Origin: Legionella impletisoli
GTDB lineage: Bacteria > Pseudomonadota > Gammaproteobacteria > Legionellales > Legionellaceae
Assembly: GCF_900639875.1 (NCBI RefSeq)
Contig: NZ_CAAAIA010000008.1
Location: 89,859-153,858 of the forward strand
Length of the DNA stretch: 64,000 bases
Direction of reading: 5' to 3'
A model generated the notes under the pieces. It saw only the letters and a program-made list of their open reading frames with translations. It had not been told where the DNA came from and searched no databases. This document shows positions 10,894-20,013 of the stretch, piece after piece. The translations under genes and the position numbers were made by a program. Each line of letters starts with the position of its first letter. Within the stretch, counting starts at the first letter, position 1.

Positions 10894-11502
10894 TTAAGTC
10901 TTGAAATGAACAAACCCTTGTTCGATTAACGCATTGAGTAAGGGTAAAATGGGTAAGCCAACAATCGCTGCTTCATTACCAGTAGCTTCTTCAAAGAGCC
11001 ATTTCCCTAATCCTTCAAAATGATACGATCCACAGCTTTGATAAGGTTTGTCTAGTTTTAAGTATTGGTCAATAACGTCAGATGATAAGGAACGCATGGA
11101 GAGCGTGATAATGTCTAAGTGTTGCCATACAACGGATTTTTGATAAACAAGACAAACGGCAGATAGAAGATGGTGGGTCTTGCCGCTTAAAAAACTTAAT
11201 TGTGCGTGCGCTCTCTCATGAGTAAGCGGTTTATCAAGAATGGTATTTTCACAAAGACACAATTGATCGGCTGCAATTACTCCTGCCTTGGGGAAAAAAT
11301 CGCTAACCGATAAACCTTTTTCTCGAGCCAATTGAAGGGCTAACTCACTATACTCATTACCGCGAAACGCTTTTTTTATCACATCTTCATCGACTTTTGA
11401 AGGATGGGTCTCAATGCTTAAACCAACTTGTTTTAAGAGTTTATGGCGATGCACTGAGCCCGAAGCTAAGATGAGTTGTGCTTGATGAATCAGATCAGAC
11501 AT
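10894..11502 (-). CDS. Maf family nucleotide pyrophosphatase
   Basis: House-cleaning pyrophosphatase that hydrolyses non-canonical or methylated nucleoside triphosphates. The 202-residue protein shows the phosphate-binding start LILASGSVHRHKLL, VDED (near residues 36-39), the catalytic AADQ region (about 82-85) and the SGKTHHLLSA block. The AADQ-C arrangement looks more like the YceF (m7GTP-specific) branch than the YhdE branch, but that is a weak inference. The ATG at 11502 lies inside the end of the ZIP gene (8-base overlap); a TTG at 11511 is the alternative. Confidence 0.88.
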   Translation of the reverse strand: MSDLIHQAQLILASGSVHRHKLLKQVGLSIETHPSKVDEDVIKKAFRGNEYSELALQLAREKGLSVSDFFPKAGVIAADQLCLCENTILDKPLTHERAHAQLSFLSGKTHHLLSAVCLVYQKSVVWQHLDIITLSMRSLSSDVIDQYLKLDKPYQSCGSYHFEGLGKWLFEEATGNEAAIVGLPILPLLNALIEQGFVHFKT

Positions 11503-12250
11503 AAGCTGCAACCGATGCCATTAATAAAAATCCAATAATTACAAAACTAAAGTGTCGTAAATTACAGCACCGTTCAACCATAACACAACGCTCCAAACCA
11601 TGTAATGTGCCTAAATATAAGAAGGTTCCAGCAGAGAGTGCTACTAAAATAGGATCAATTAATGAATCGGTTTCTACGCCTTGATTGAAATACCAACCAA
11701 TAAAAATTCCAAGAGGAGTCATAAAAGCAAATAAAAGGAAGAAAATCACACTGGTTCGAGGACTTAAGCTGCTTTTACTGAGTTGCACAGCAATGGCAAA
11801 ACTTTCAGCCCATTTATGAGTAATGATTGCCAAAAATAACATGATGACCACGGGATACTCATGACTAAAGCCCAACGCTGTGGCGAGAACCAGGGAATGA
11901 AAAGACAGCATTACCCAGGCTAATAAGGCAAATGCTGGATGATCTGCATCATGATGATGATAAAGCTCTTTGCCAAGATGCTCAAACCATAGAAAAATTA
12001 GAAAGACCAGTCCGGTTATTATGTACGCGTAAGGATAAGCGTAACCCATCTTTAAAAACATCGCATTGGACTCGGGCAACATGTGCATTAATGCCGCCCC
12101 TAAAAACACACCGGTAGCTAGTGTTTCGCCAAGAGGAAAATCAAAATGTTCTTCCTTAAGTAGACGTTTTTTTAAAGGATACCAACCTGCCATTAGAATG
12201 ACAGCAAAAATACTAATTGCAAAAAAAAGCTTTAAAGAAGCAGTCGCCAT
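11495..12250 (-). CDS. ZIP family metal ion transporter
   Basis: Probable inner-membrane importer of zinc or other divalent metals. The 251-residue protein has about eight hydrophobic helices. Metal-site signatures are ALMHMLPES in helix 2 and SFHSLVLATALGF and THKWAESFAIA in helices 4 and 5, and a His-rich cytoplasmic loop (HHHDADHPA) lies between helices 3 and 4. The ATG at 12250 follows GGAG and was preferred to a GTG 18 codons upstream. It sits between maf and a CDF-type metal exporter, so import and export of related metals may be controlled together. Confidence 0.88.
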   Translation of the reverse strand: MATASLKLFFAISIFAVILMAGWYPLKKRLLKEEHFDFPLGETLATGVFLGAALMHMLPESNAMFLKMGYAYPYAYIITGLVFLIFLWFEHLGKELYHHHDADHPAFALLAWVMLSFHSLVLATALGFSHEYPVVIMLFLAIITHKWAESFAIAVQLSKSSLSPRTSVIFFLLFAFMTPLGIFIGWYFNQGVETDSLIDPILVALSAGTFLYLGTLHGLERCVMVERCCNLRHFSFVIIGFLLMASVAAYV

Positions 12251-12376
12251 GCGTTGAACTCCAATGCGTTTGACAGCATATAAAATTGTGAATAATATTT
12301 TCACAAACTGTATTTAGCAAGCTTTTTCTAAAGCAAATCTCTTGTCGTGAAATAATCCTTCAGAGCCAGGGCAAGG

Positions 12377-13510
12377 TTAAAACTCGATTATATGTTCTTT
12401 ATTTAATAAGCTTACGCTTCTAAAATCTTGGTTGTCTTTAAGATCGTGTTTGACTTGTTTTTTTAAAGAATCCCAATCAGTAAACTGTGCCTCACAGCAC
12501 AATTCAATCTCGAGTTTTCCATCTAAATAATGGATTTTCCAGGATTGAATGGCAGGAAATTTTTTTTGCCAGGGGAGTAAGTAGCTTTTTTCAATGATTT
12601 GACGATTAGGCAAATCTACTGAAGGGCAAACTACTTCATCGTCTTCGGGATCAACATGGACTGTCACGTCTTTAACCTCATCTAATTGCTCTACCAAGCA
12701 ATTATGAACCCTTTGGGCAATGAAGTGACCTTCTGAAACGGAGATTTTAGGTGCTACAAGAATGTGCACATCCACGAGGATGTCTTTACCCATCATTCGA
12801 CTGCGTAGTTGATGGATCCGCTTTACGCCATCGACTTCTTTAATGATCGTTTGAATGCGCTCAAGGGTATCCGGCTCAACGGCCGTGTCCACCAATTCTT
12901 TCACGCTATTCCAGCCATAATCTAGTCCCATTTTAATGATCATAGCGCCCACAATAATGGCAGCTACGGCATCAAGATACGAAAATCCAGCAAGGCTCCC
13001 CGCAAGCCCTACCAATACAACTATAGAAGAAGCGGCATCAGAGCGATGATGCCAGGCATTAGCTGTCACTAAATCCGATTGGATGTGACGGCCCACATTT
13101 AGTGTGTAATGAAATAACCCTTCATTCGCAAGAATAGAAATCAAGGCGATTGGAATAGCTAAAAATTCGGGTTGATCGTGCGTTTTGGTTATAATTTCAA
13201 TCAAAGCATCCCAAGCAATACCTGTGCCTGCCAAAATAAGAAAGAGTGCCAATAACAAGGTCGCTGCGGTTTCAATCCGTTGATGACCATAAGGGTGGGA
13301 TTCATCCGCTTCTTGACTGCCGAATTTTGATGCGAATATAACCATGACATCCGTCACTAAATCGGAAAACGAATGAATTCCGTCCGCTATCAAGGCATGC
13401 GAGTTATAGAGAATGCCGCCAGTTACTTTAAAAAGACCCAAAAGAGCATTCACTATAGCACCAATAAGAGTCACTTTTTTTGCTTGATAATATCGCTCGT
13501 CGTGGGTCAC
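12377..13510 (-). CDS. cation diffusion facilitator family efflux protein
   Basis: Proton-coupled exporter of zinc, iron(II), manganese or a similar metal. The 377-residue protein has six predicted membrane helices (about 12-210) with HALIADGIHSFSDL (HxxxD-type site A) in helix 2 and HHRSDAASS in helix 5, then a cytoplasmic ferredoxin-like domain (about 215-300) and an extra tail of about 75 residues. It starts with GTG. A perfect 20-bp dyad lies 47 bases upstream (13557-13576). The specific metal cannot be assigned from these motifs. Confidence 0.9.
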   Translation of the reverse strand: MTHDERYYQAKKVTLIGAIVNALLGLFKVTGGILYNSHALIADGIHSFSDLVTDVMVIFASKFGSQEADESHPYGHQRIETAATLLLALFLILAGTGIAWDALIEIITKTHDQPEFLAIPIALISILANEGLFHYTLNVGRHIQSDLVTANAWHHRSDAASSIVVLVGLAGSLAGFSYLDAVAAIIVGAMIIKMGLDYGWNSVKELVDTAVEPDTLERIQTIIKEVDGVKRIHQLRSRMMGKDILVDVHILVAPKISVSEGHFIAQRVHNCLVEQLDEVKDVTVHVDPEDDEVVCPSVDLPNRQIIEKSYLLPWQKKFPAIQSWKIHYLDGKLEIELCCEAQFTDWDSLKKQVKHDLKDNQDFRSVSLLNKEHIIEF

Positions 13511-13556
13511 GTTGAACTCTTTAGAAAATTGTAGTTAGTTTAATGTGTCTAACATC

Positions 13557-13576
13557 AGAACATCCGTGGATGTTCT
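13557..13576. promoter_or_regulatory. perfect 9-2-9 palindrome upstream of the CDF gene
   Basis: AGAACATCC and GGATGTTCT flank a GT centre. The site lies 47 bases upstream of the CDF start codon, where a repressor or activator operator would be expected. The arms are perfect; no regulator is assigned. Confidence 0.45.
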
Positions 13577-13604
13577 AATATCAAAGAAGACATGGATACC
13601 TAAT

Positions 13605-13711
13605 CCTAAATTCGGCCAGTTAACTCTACTTCGAACAGCGACTGCACTGAATCTTCAAGAGATTTTCAGCCCATTAGCTGCTCTCGCGACGATTCAACTG
13701 CCGAATTTCAG
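13605..13711. repeat. degenerate inverted repeat related to 22811-22861
   Basis: CCTAAATTCGGC at 13605-13616 and GATTCAACTGCCGAATTT at 13691-13708 match the two arms of the hairpin at 22811-22861, but here about 75 unrelated bases separate them and the arms have diverged. Confidence 0.5.
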
Positions 13712-13837
13712 ATGATCCGAACTCAACTTAGTTTAGCGGTTTTCAAGATCTCAGCCAAGGATCAGCGAGTTCTCCTTTGAACGCACTGGCAAATATAAAT
13801 GATGCATGCAATTAATTTTCATATGGTTTGCACAGGA

Positions 13838-13974
13838 TTATCCACAGAATTTGTGGATAATGTACGGCATGCAAAGGGTATGTTTTTTATAAATTAACTT
13901 AAAAAACAGTAGCTTATGAATGTCAATGGATCTTATGGAATTATTACGTAAAATAACTGCGAAAGTTATCCACA
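13838..13974. promoter_or_regulatory. cluster of three perfect DnaA boxes
   Basis: TTATCCACA occurs at 13838-13846 (plus), its reverse complement TGTGGATAA at 13852-13860, and a third copy at 13966-13974 (plus). The first two form an inverted pair with a 5-base spacer. The intervening 105 bases are A/T-rich. The arrangement could be an origin, a DnaA-reactivating or titrating site, or a DnaA-controlled promoter. Confidence 0.65.
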
Positions 13975-14060
13975 GAAAGGATAGTCAGGTCATTCAAAAA
14001 ATAAGCTACTAGAAATGTTTCAAATCAAGGAGCTGAAAAGAAGTATGAATTTAACAAGGC

Positions 14061-16133
14061 TTAGCCGCCTAAGAACCCTTCAAATACACCTAACCATCGC
14101 TTAGCGATGTGGTCGGCTGTTTCAGGGTGTTCTTCAACCAATTGTTTTGCGATAGGCGCAAGCATGGGAAGAAGGTCTTTGTCTCTTGATAATTCAGCAA
14201 TTTTAAATTGACGATAACCTGTTTGTCGTGTTCCAAGAACTTCTCCTGCACCTCGGAGCTCTAAATCTTTTTCAGCAATAAGAAAACCATCGGTCGTTTC
14301 ACGCATCAGTTTTAAACGTTCTTGGCCAACTTCTGATAAAGGCGCTTGATATAGCAAAAGACAGTGAGATTGCTTACTTCCTCGCCCGACCCGGCCTCGT
14401 AATTGGTGGAGCTGAGACAATCCTAATCGTTCAGCGTTTTCTATAATCATCAAACTGGCATTAGGAACATCAACGCCCACTTCAATTACAGTTGTCGCGA
14501 CAAGTAATTGTATCTCACCTTCTTTAAAGGCGCACATGGTTGCCTCTTTTTCACTAGATTTCATTCGGCCATGTAGAAGGCCAACCCTAACTTCAGGCAG
14601 CAAAGTTTGTAGGGTTTCTGCGGTATTGGTTGCAGCCATACATTGCAGTTTTTCAGAATCTTCGATGAGCGTGCAGACCCAGTAAGCTTGCTTGCCATCA
14701 ACGATTGCCGATTTTAGCCGGTCAATAACTCGTTGGCGTTTGGTTTGGTTAAGAACGGCTGTGATTATCGGGGTTCGTCCTGGGGGTAATTCATTTAATA
14801 TGGATAAATCAATGTGGGCAAATTGTGTCATGGCTAGTGTGCGTGGGATTGGCGTGGCAGTTAAGAGTAGTTGATGCGGACAGTGGTTTTCATCAAGGCC
14901 TTTCTGATGTAAAGCCAGTCGTTGTTCAACCCCAAAACGATGTTGTTCGTCAATAATGACAAGTCCAAGCTTGGCAAATTCAACACCCGATTGAAACAAG
15001 GCGTGCGTGCCGATAATTAATTGACATTCATGGTTTAGGAGCGCAGCTAAAGCTTCTTTGCGCTCTCTAGCTTTCATTTTTCCACTTAAACGTCGAACGG
15101 ATAATCCAAGTTGGGTAAACCAGCGTGTTAGATTTTCGTGATGTTGTTCACTCAAAATATCGGTAGGGGCCATCAAAGCGACTTGAAAACCATTTGCTAT
15201 CGTATGCAAAGCAGCGAGGGCTGCAACCACGGTTTTTCCTGCGCCAACATCACCTTGTACTAATCGCAACATGGGTTTTGTGGAAGCAAGGTCTTCCTTA
15301 ATCTCTTCATAAACTCGCTGTTGCGCACCGGTTAAAGAGAAAGGTAATAACTTTATAAATTGCTCTAGAAGGTCTTGGTTGAACGCTAAACTTGGAGCAA
15401 CCAAGCTTCTTCGATGTTGTCGAGCAAATTGCATACTTAAGCGTTGTGCGAGCAGCTCATCAAATACCAGTCGCTTCAAACCAGGGTGTTTACCCGTTTC
15501 GAGCATGTGAATAGACGTATCGGGAGGTGGAGTGTGTAGACATTGAATCGCTTGCCCGATGGGCATCATCATTTGCTTGTGTAAAAGTGTATCATCCATC
15601 CACTCCAATTGGTCTAGTTGTTGAAGACATGCGTTAAGCGCTAGTTTCACTAACTGTCTAAGCCTTGTTTGGCTAAGACCTTGTGTCGATGGGTAAATGG
15701 GGGTTAACGTTTCTTCGACTAAGCATTGTTCGCCTTCTTTTAGAAGTTGATATTCAGGATGGATCATTTCAAATTGGTTCGCAAATTCTCGAACTTCACC
15801 AAACGCACGCACCGTATGGCTTTCATTAAGGTGTTTAATCTGTTGCTTATTAAAGTGAAAAAAGCGAAGCATTAACACACCGGTTTTATCTTCAACATAA
15901 CAATAAAGCATCATGCGCTTACCGTACTTGATTTCCGTTTTACAAATACGCCCCGATATGACGCACCAATGGTCCGGGCGTAGGTCTTGTATCGGCGTTA
16001 TGCGCGTTCTATCTTGATAACGAAAGGGAAGATGAAATAATAAGTCCTGGACGGTATGAATACCGCATTTAGCGAGTTTTGCTCCAAGCGTTGGGCCTAC
16101 GCCGGGTAATGTTTCACAAGGGGATGTCAACAC
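14061..16133 (-). CDS. recG: ATP-dependent DNA helicase RecG
   Basis: Superfamily 2 branch-migration helicase that remodels stalled replication forks and Holliday junctions. The 690-residue protein has the N-terminal helix-hairpin region (LPGVGPTLGAKLAK, about 8-21), an OB-fold wedge domain (about 55-150), Walker A GDVGAGKT (near 290), a DEQH motif II, TATPIPRTLA motif III, and a C-terminal helicase lobe with the QLRGRVGRG arginine-finger motif. It starts at GTG 16133; a TTG follows at once. The DnaA-box cluster lies just beyond its stop codon. Confidence 0.96.
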   Translation of the reverse strand: MLTSPCETLPGVGPTLGAKLAKCGIHTVQDLLFHLPFRYQDRTRITPIQDLRPDHWCVISGRICKTEIKYGKRMMLYCYVEDKTGVLMLRFFHFNKQQIKHLNESHTVRAFGEVREFANQFEMIHPEYQLLKEGEQCLVEETLTPIYPSTQGLSQTRLRQLVKLALNACLQQLDQLEWMDDTLLHKQMMMPIGQAIQCLHTPPPDTSIHMLETGKHPGLKRLVFDELLAQRLSMQFARQHRRSLVAPSLAFNQDLLEQFIKLLPFSLTGAQQRVYEEIKEDLASTKPMLRLVQGDVGAGKTVVAALAALHTIANGFQVALMAPTDILSEQHHENLTRWFTQLGLSVRRLSGKMKARERKEALAALLNHECQLIIGTHALFQSGVEFAKLGLVIIDEQHRFGVEQRLALHQKGLDENHCPHQLLLTATPIPRTLAMTQFAHIDLSILNELPPGRTPIITAVLNQTKRQRVIDRLKSAIVDGKQAYWVCTLIEDSEKLQCMAATNTAETLQTLLPEVRVGLLHGRMKSSEKEATMCAFKEGEIQLLVATTVIEVGVDVPNASLMIIENAERLGLSQLHQLRGRVGRGSKQSHCLLLYQAPLSEVGQERLKLMRETTDGFLIAEKDLELRGAGEVLGTRQTGYRQFKIAELSRDKDLLPMLAPIAKQLVEEHPETADHIAKRWLGVFEGFLGG

Positions 16134-16276
16134 GGTATGATACGAATCATTGCAAAAAGAAAAATAATAGCAGGATTGTGGGCAGCAACAAACCTTATGA
16201 GTAGAATTTTCATCTGCTCAGTAAGGGAGCCTAGTTGATATTAGGTGGTGATGTTTTTTAAAAGGAGTTTTGCGAA

Positions 16277-17329
16277 ATGAATCGCACGTTATCCATTGCG
16301 GCGGGTCTTTTGATTGTCTGGATTACGGGCTATCTTTTGATGGCCGGTCGAGGTCTTTTAATTCCTTTAATCATTGCGATTTTTATTTGGAATTTATTAA
16401 ACACCATACACAATGCCATCCAGCGAACACCAGCAATAGGGGCGAAACTTCCTTATTGGTTGAGCATGGTATTGTCTTTAATGGTGGTTATAATTTTTGT
16501 TAAGATTTTAATTGACATTATTACCAACAACGTCAATGAAGTCATTATCGCGTCTTCGCGTTATCAAGAAAATCTCACGAACATTTTGAATTCATTAGAT
16601 ACGAGTTTACACGTCAAACTGCTTGCGAGTTTGGATAATTATTTCAAAAATTTAAGCGTTCAGGGAATTTTACTTAATATTTATGGGGTATTTACTACGA
16701 TTACAGGCTCTGCGGTACTTATTGTCTTATACATCGTCTTTTTATTTATCGAGCAGCATTACTTTAGCCAAAAAATCCACGCGTTATTTCCACAACCCGC
16801 TCACCGTCAAGTGGTGGATAGCATCATTACCCACATTGTTAAGGATACTCAAACCTATCTGGGTATTAAAACGCTCATGAGTCTTTTAACGGCGACGGCG
16901 AGTTGGATCATTATGAAATGGGTGGGACTCGATTTTGCAGAGTTTTGGGCCTTGTTAATCTTTTTTCTTAATTATATTCCGAATATTGGAGCCATTATTG
17001 CTACGGCTTTTCCTGCTCTGCTTGCCCTCATTCAATTCGAAACTTGGCTGCCATTTTTCATTGTAACCTCGGGTATTGTAATGATTCAGTTTGTGATTGG
17101 AAATTTTGTGGAGCCTCGTTATTTAAGTAAATCATTAAATCTAAGTCCGCTTGTGATTTTATTTGCTTTGGGATTATGGGGGGCCATTTGGGGAATTTTA
17201 GGCATGTTTTTATCGGTTCCCATCACCGTTATGATGATGATTGTTTTCGCGCATTTCGAAGCAACCAGACCCATTGCTATTTTATTATCGCAAGATGGTT
17301 ACGTAAAAAATAGTTATGCAAAGATGTAA
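16277..17329 (+). CDS. AI-2E family (PerM-type) membrane transporter
   Basis: Integral membrane protein of the AI-2E/PerM family, whose members move small molecules or ions; the substrate cannot be read from sequence. The 350-residue protein has the family layout: N-terminal helices (7-80), a polar middle region (85-135), then further helices including the NYIPNIGAIIA motif (about 233-243) and a final helix pair with LWGAIWGILGMFLSVPI. The start codon follows an AGGAG site and is divergent from recG. It stands alone before argS. Confidence 0.88.
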   Translation: MNRTLSIAAGLLIVWITGYLLMAGRGLLIPLIIAIFIWNLLNTIHNAIQRTPAIGAKLPYWLSMVLSLMVVIIFVKILIDIITNNVNEVIIASSRYQENLTNILNSLDTSLHVKLLASLDNYFKNLSVQGILLNIYGVFTTITGSAVLIVLYIVFLFIEQHYFSQKIHALFPQPAHRQVVDSIITHIVKDTQTYLGIKTLMSLLTATASWIIMKWVGLDFAEFWALLIFFLNYIPNIGAIIATAFPALLALIQFETWLPFFIVTSGIVMIQFVIGNFVEPRYLSKSLNLSPLVILFALGLWGAIWGILGMFLSVPITVMMMIVFAHFEATRPIAILLSQDGYVKNSYAKM

Positions 17330-17407
17330 AAAATCCTGGGATAAGTCCTTTGCAACTGTTAGAAAAAAGCGCATAATAACTACTTTTTTTATAGATGAAT
17401 AAAAGGC

Positions 17408-19168
17408 ATGAAAGCAACGGTTGAAGAAATTCTGGCCAATGTAGTTCTCGACATGAAACAGTCGGAGTTAATACCCCAAGACGTCTCAGTGGATATTAAA
17501 GTTGAGCGCACCAAAGATAAAAGTCATGGGGATTATGCTTCTAATCTTGCTTTGGTCTTAGCAAAGCCAAGTGGAAAGTCGCCTAGGCAATTGGCAGAGA
17601 TTATGGTTAAGGCCATTCCAGAGCATCCGCTTGTGGAGCGGGTGGAAATTGCCGGACCTGGATTTATTAATTTCTTTATGAAAGCCGCTGAACGTGCTCA
17701 AATTATTGCGACCATATTATCAGAAGGCGAGCGCTATGGACAATCTCAGTTAGGTCAAGGGCAGAAAGTCATTTTAGAATACGTCTCTGCCAATCCTACT
17801 GGGCCTTTACATGTTGGTCATGGGCGGAGTGCTGCTTTTGGCGCAACCCTTGCAAATCTCTTAAGTGCGGCAGGCTTTGAGGTGAGTCGCGAATATTATG
17901 TGAATGATGCAGGCCGTCAAATGAATATTTTGGCGGTGAGTGTTTGGTTACGTTATCTTGAATTAGCTGAGCAACCCATCATTTTCCCTGCTAACGGATA
18001 TAAGGGTGAATACGTAAAAGATATTGCTCGTCAAATGCTCGAGCTTCATGAATTAGACTACGTACATAGTTGGTACGCGCTTTCGGCTGATTTGCCCCCT
18101 GATGAGCCACAAGGTGGCGATAAAGAACATTATATCGATGCGATGATCAAATCGGCTCAAAAACTCTTAGGTGAATCTGGTTTTCTGGTGTTTCATCGTG
18201 CAGCCCTCGACTATGTATTGCAGGATATAAAAGCCGATTTAGCCGAGTTTGGTGTGGAGTATGATTGTTGGTTTTCAGAACAATCCTTAATGGACGATGG
18301 TTCAATTGCCAAAGGCATTCAAGCCTTAGTGGATCATGGCCATACTTATGAGCAAGCTGGCGCCCTATGGTTTAAAGCGACGAAGTTTGGTGATGAAAAA
18401 GATCGCGTATTAATTCGCGCTAACGGCCAGACTACGTATTTTGCATCGGATGTGGCTTATCACTGGAATAAGTATGATCGAGGCTTTGATCGCGTGATTG
18501 ACATTTTTGGTGCCGATCATCATGGTTATCTGACTCGAGTGCGTGCAGCCGTTACAGCTCTTGGTCATGATGAACGCGCATTAGACGTATTACTGGTGCA
18601 GTTTGCTATTTTGTACCGTGGTGGCGAGCGCTTACAAATGTCTACGCGCAGTGGTTCCTTTGTAACGCTACGTGAATTGCGAAATGAAGTGGGTAATGAT
18701 GCGGCTAGGTTTTTTTATGTCATTAGAAAACCTGAACAGCATATGGATTTTGATTTGGATTTGGCCAAATCAAAATCAAATGAAAATCCAGTATATTATA
18801 TCCAGTATGCTCACGCCCGAATTTGCAGTGTATTAAGGCAATTAGAAGAACGAGGTCTTAGTTGGGATCAAGAAAAAGGGCTTGAACAGGTCGATTTGTT
18901 GGTCCAAGTTCATGAAATGGATCTCATCGCGCTCATTAGCCGCTACCCTGAAGTCATAGAAGCATCCGCAAAAGCTTCTGAACCGCATCAGCTTGCGTAT
19001 TATTTACGAGAATTAGCAACCGGTTTACATAGTTACTATAACGCAGTACCTTTGCTGTGTGAGCCAGAGGAATTGCGATATGCTCGGTTGTGCTTATTAA
19101 AAGCGGTTCAACAAGTGCTAAAAAATGGCATGGCTATTGTGGGGGTATCGGCACCAGAAAGTATGTAG
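17408..19168 (+). CDS. argS: arginyl-tRNA synthetase
   Basis: Class Ia synthetase that charges tRNA-Arg. The 586-residue protein has the ArgRS-specific N-terminal domain (1-110), the HIGH box as HVGH at residues 135-138, the KMSKS loop as MSTRSG near residues 411-416, and a C-terminal anticodon-binding helical domain. The first lysine of KMSKS is Gln here (QMSTR), as in many ArgRS enzymes. The SPOR-domain gene downstream is a common gammaproteobacterial neighbour. Confidence 0.97.
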   Translation: MKATVEEILANVVLDMKQSELIPQDVSVDIKVERTKDKSHGDYASNLALVLAKPSGKSPRQLAEIMVKAIPEHPLVERVEIAGPGFINFFMKAAERAQIIATILSEGERYGQSQLGQGQKVILEYVSANPTGPLHVGHGRSAAFGATLANLLSAAGFEVSREYYVNDAGRQMNILAVSVWLRYLELAEQPIIFPANGYKGEYVKDIARQMLELHELDYVHSWYALSADLPPDEPQGGDKEHYIDAMIKSAQKLLGESGFLVFHRAALDYVLQDIKADLAEFGVEYDCWFSEQSLMDDGSIAKGIQALVDHGHTYEQAGALWFKATKFGDEKDRVLIRANGQTTYFASDVAYHWNKYDRGFDRVIDIFGADHHGYLTRVRAAVTALGHDERALDVLLVQFAILYRGGERLQMSTRSGSFVTLRELRNEVGNDAARFFYVIRKPEQHMDFDLDLAKSKSNENPVYYIQYAHARICSVLRQLEERGLSWDQEKGLEQVDLLVQVHEMDLIALISRYPEVIEASAKASEPHQLAYYLRELATGLHSYYNAVPLLCEPEELRYARLCLLKAVQQVLKNGMAIVGVSAPESM

Positions 19169-19269
19169 GGAAATTGAATGCGTTACGTCAGATGGAGTTT
19201 TGGTTTAGGAGCTTATTAGTTACATAAGAAAGGACTTGGCGAGAGCCCTCCCTCTCTACGGGCACCCTT

Positions 19270-19292
19270 TCCCCGCTTCCGAAGCGAGGGGG
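19270..19292. repeat. GC-rich hairpin between argS and the SPOR-domain gene
   Basis: CCCCGCTTC and GAAGCGAGGGG pair around a single C, inside a purine/pyrimidine-biased stretch at 19241-19320 with repeated CCCT and AGGGG runs. It is not followed by a T run, so it is a poor terminator and may be a palindromic intergenic repeat. Confidence 0.35.
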
Positions 19293-19346
19293 AATAAGGT
19301 TGAAGTTCTTTAGGGGAGGGTGGCGCAAAATATTGTGGAATATCAG

Positions 19347-19988
19347 ATGGCAAAAGAATATAACAGTAAAAAAAGATCCACTCAGTCTAATGGCATATTT
19401 AGATCAGTAAGCTTTATTCTGGCTTCTTTTATCTGTGGTTATTTAATGGCGTCTTTTGTGACCATCGAACAGGTTCGAGATTGGCTTGGGCATCATTTGA
19501 TACCCAGCCAAAGCAAACCGCAAGCTCATGTAATGGTGCAACATCATGAGCTACCTAAACCTAAATTTGAGTTTTACACTTTATTAGCGAAGGAGCATAC
19601 GGCAACTCCCAGCTCTGTTAATAAAACCCCTTTAAAAACTGCGCAACTTTCAACAAATTCGGAGCCTTTGAATAATAAAATGCCTTCACAGGTGTCTTCA
19701 ACGCCTCTTTCAACTCAAGCAAAATTGAACAATATGCCGGCTGAAAAAAAAGGTTCGTTTTACGTTCAAATTGCTTCTTTTAAAGTAAAACAAGATGCTG
19801 AGCGCATGAAAGCTTCGCTCATTTTGAAAGATTTTCATGCTATCATTACACCCGTAAAACGGGATAATATTACCTGGTATCGTGTCATTATTGGGCCTTA
19901 TGAGTCTCGCATTCAAGCGGAAAAGGCACAAGTTGCTGTGGCGCGTAGTGAAAACATAATGGGAATGATACGAAAAATGGATGCCTAG
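19347..19988 (+). CDS. SPOR-domain protein, FtsN-like
   Basis: A 213-residue bitopic inner-membrane protein: a short basic cytoplasmic start, one transmembrane helix (about 18-38), a low-complexity Ser/Thr/Pro/Gln periplasmic linker, and a C-terminal SPOR domain (about 135-213) with FYVQIASF and TWYRVIIGPY strands that bind denuded septal glycan. This architecture and its position after argS fit the divisome protein FtsN or a close paralogue; identity is inferred. The ATG at 19347 follows GGAA; a GTG at 19320 has a ribosome site placed too close. Confidence 0.8.
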   Translation: MAKEYNSKKRSTQSNGIFRSVSFILASFICGYLMASFVTIEQVRDWLGHHLIPSQSKPQAHVMVQHHELPKPKFEFYTLLAKEHTATPSSVNKTPLKTAQLSTNSEPLNNKMPSQVSSTPLSTQAKLNNMPAEKKGSFYVQIASFKVKQDAERMKASLILKDFHAIITPVKRDNITWYRVIIGPYESRIQAEKAQVAVARSENIMGMIRKMDA

Positions 19989-20013
19989 TGTCTTATATGC
20001 AGTAAGGTTATAT

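Larger units (their letters stand above)
13511..14060. other. 550-base non-coding gap between recG and the CDF gene
   Basis: No convincing open reading frame. Going left to right it holds the CDF-upstream palindrome, a degenerate inverted repeat (13605-13711) related to the hairpin at 22811-22861, and a cluster of three perfect DnaA boxes with A/T-rich stretches between them (13838-13974). The flanking genes are both on the minus strand. Confidence 0.8.

Noticed and set aside
13511..14060. Firm call of the chromosomal origin
   Set aside because: Only the DnaA boxes support it. No origin-linked genes are near and strand bias does not flip here, so it is kept as a DnaA-site cluster.
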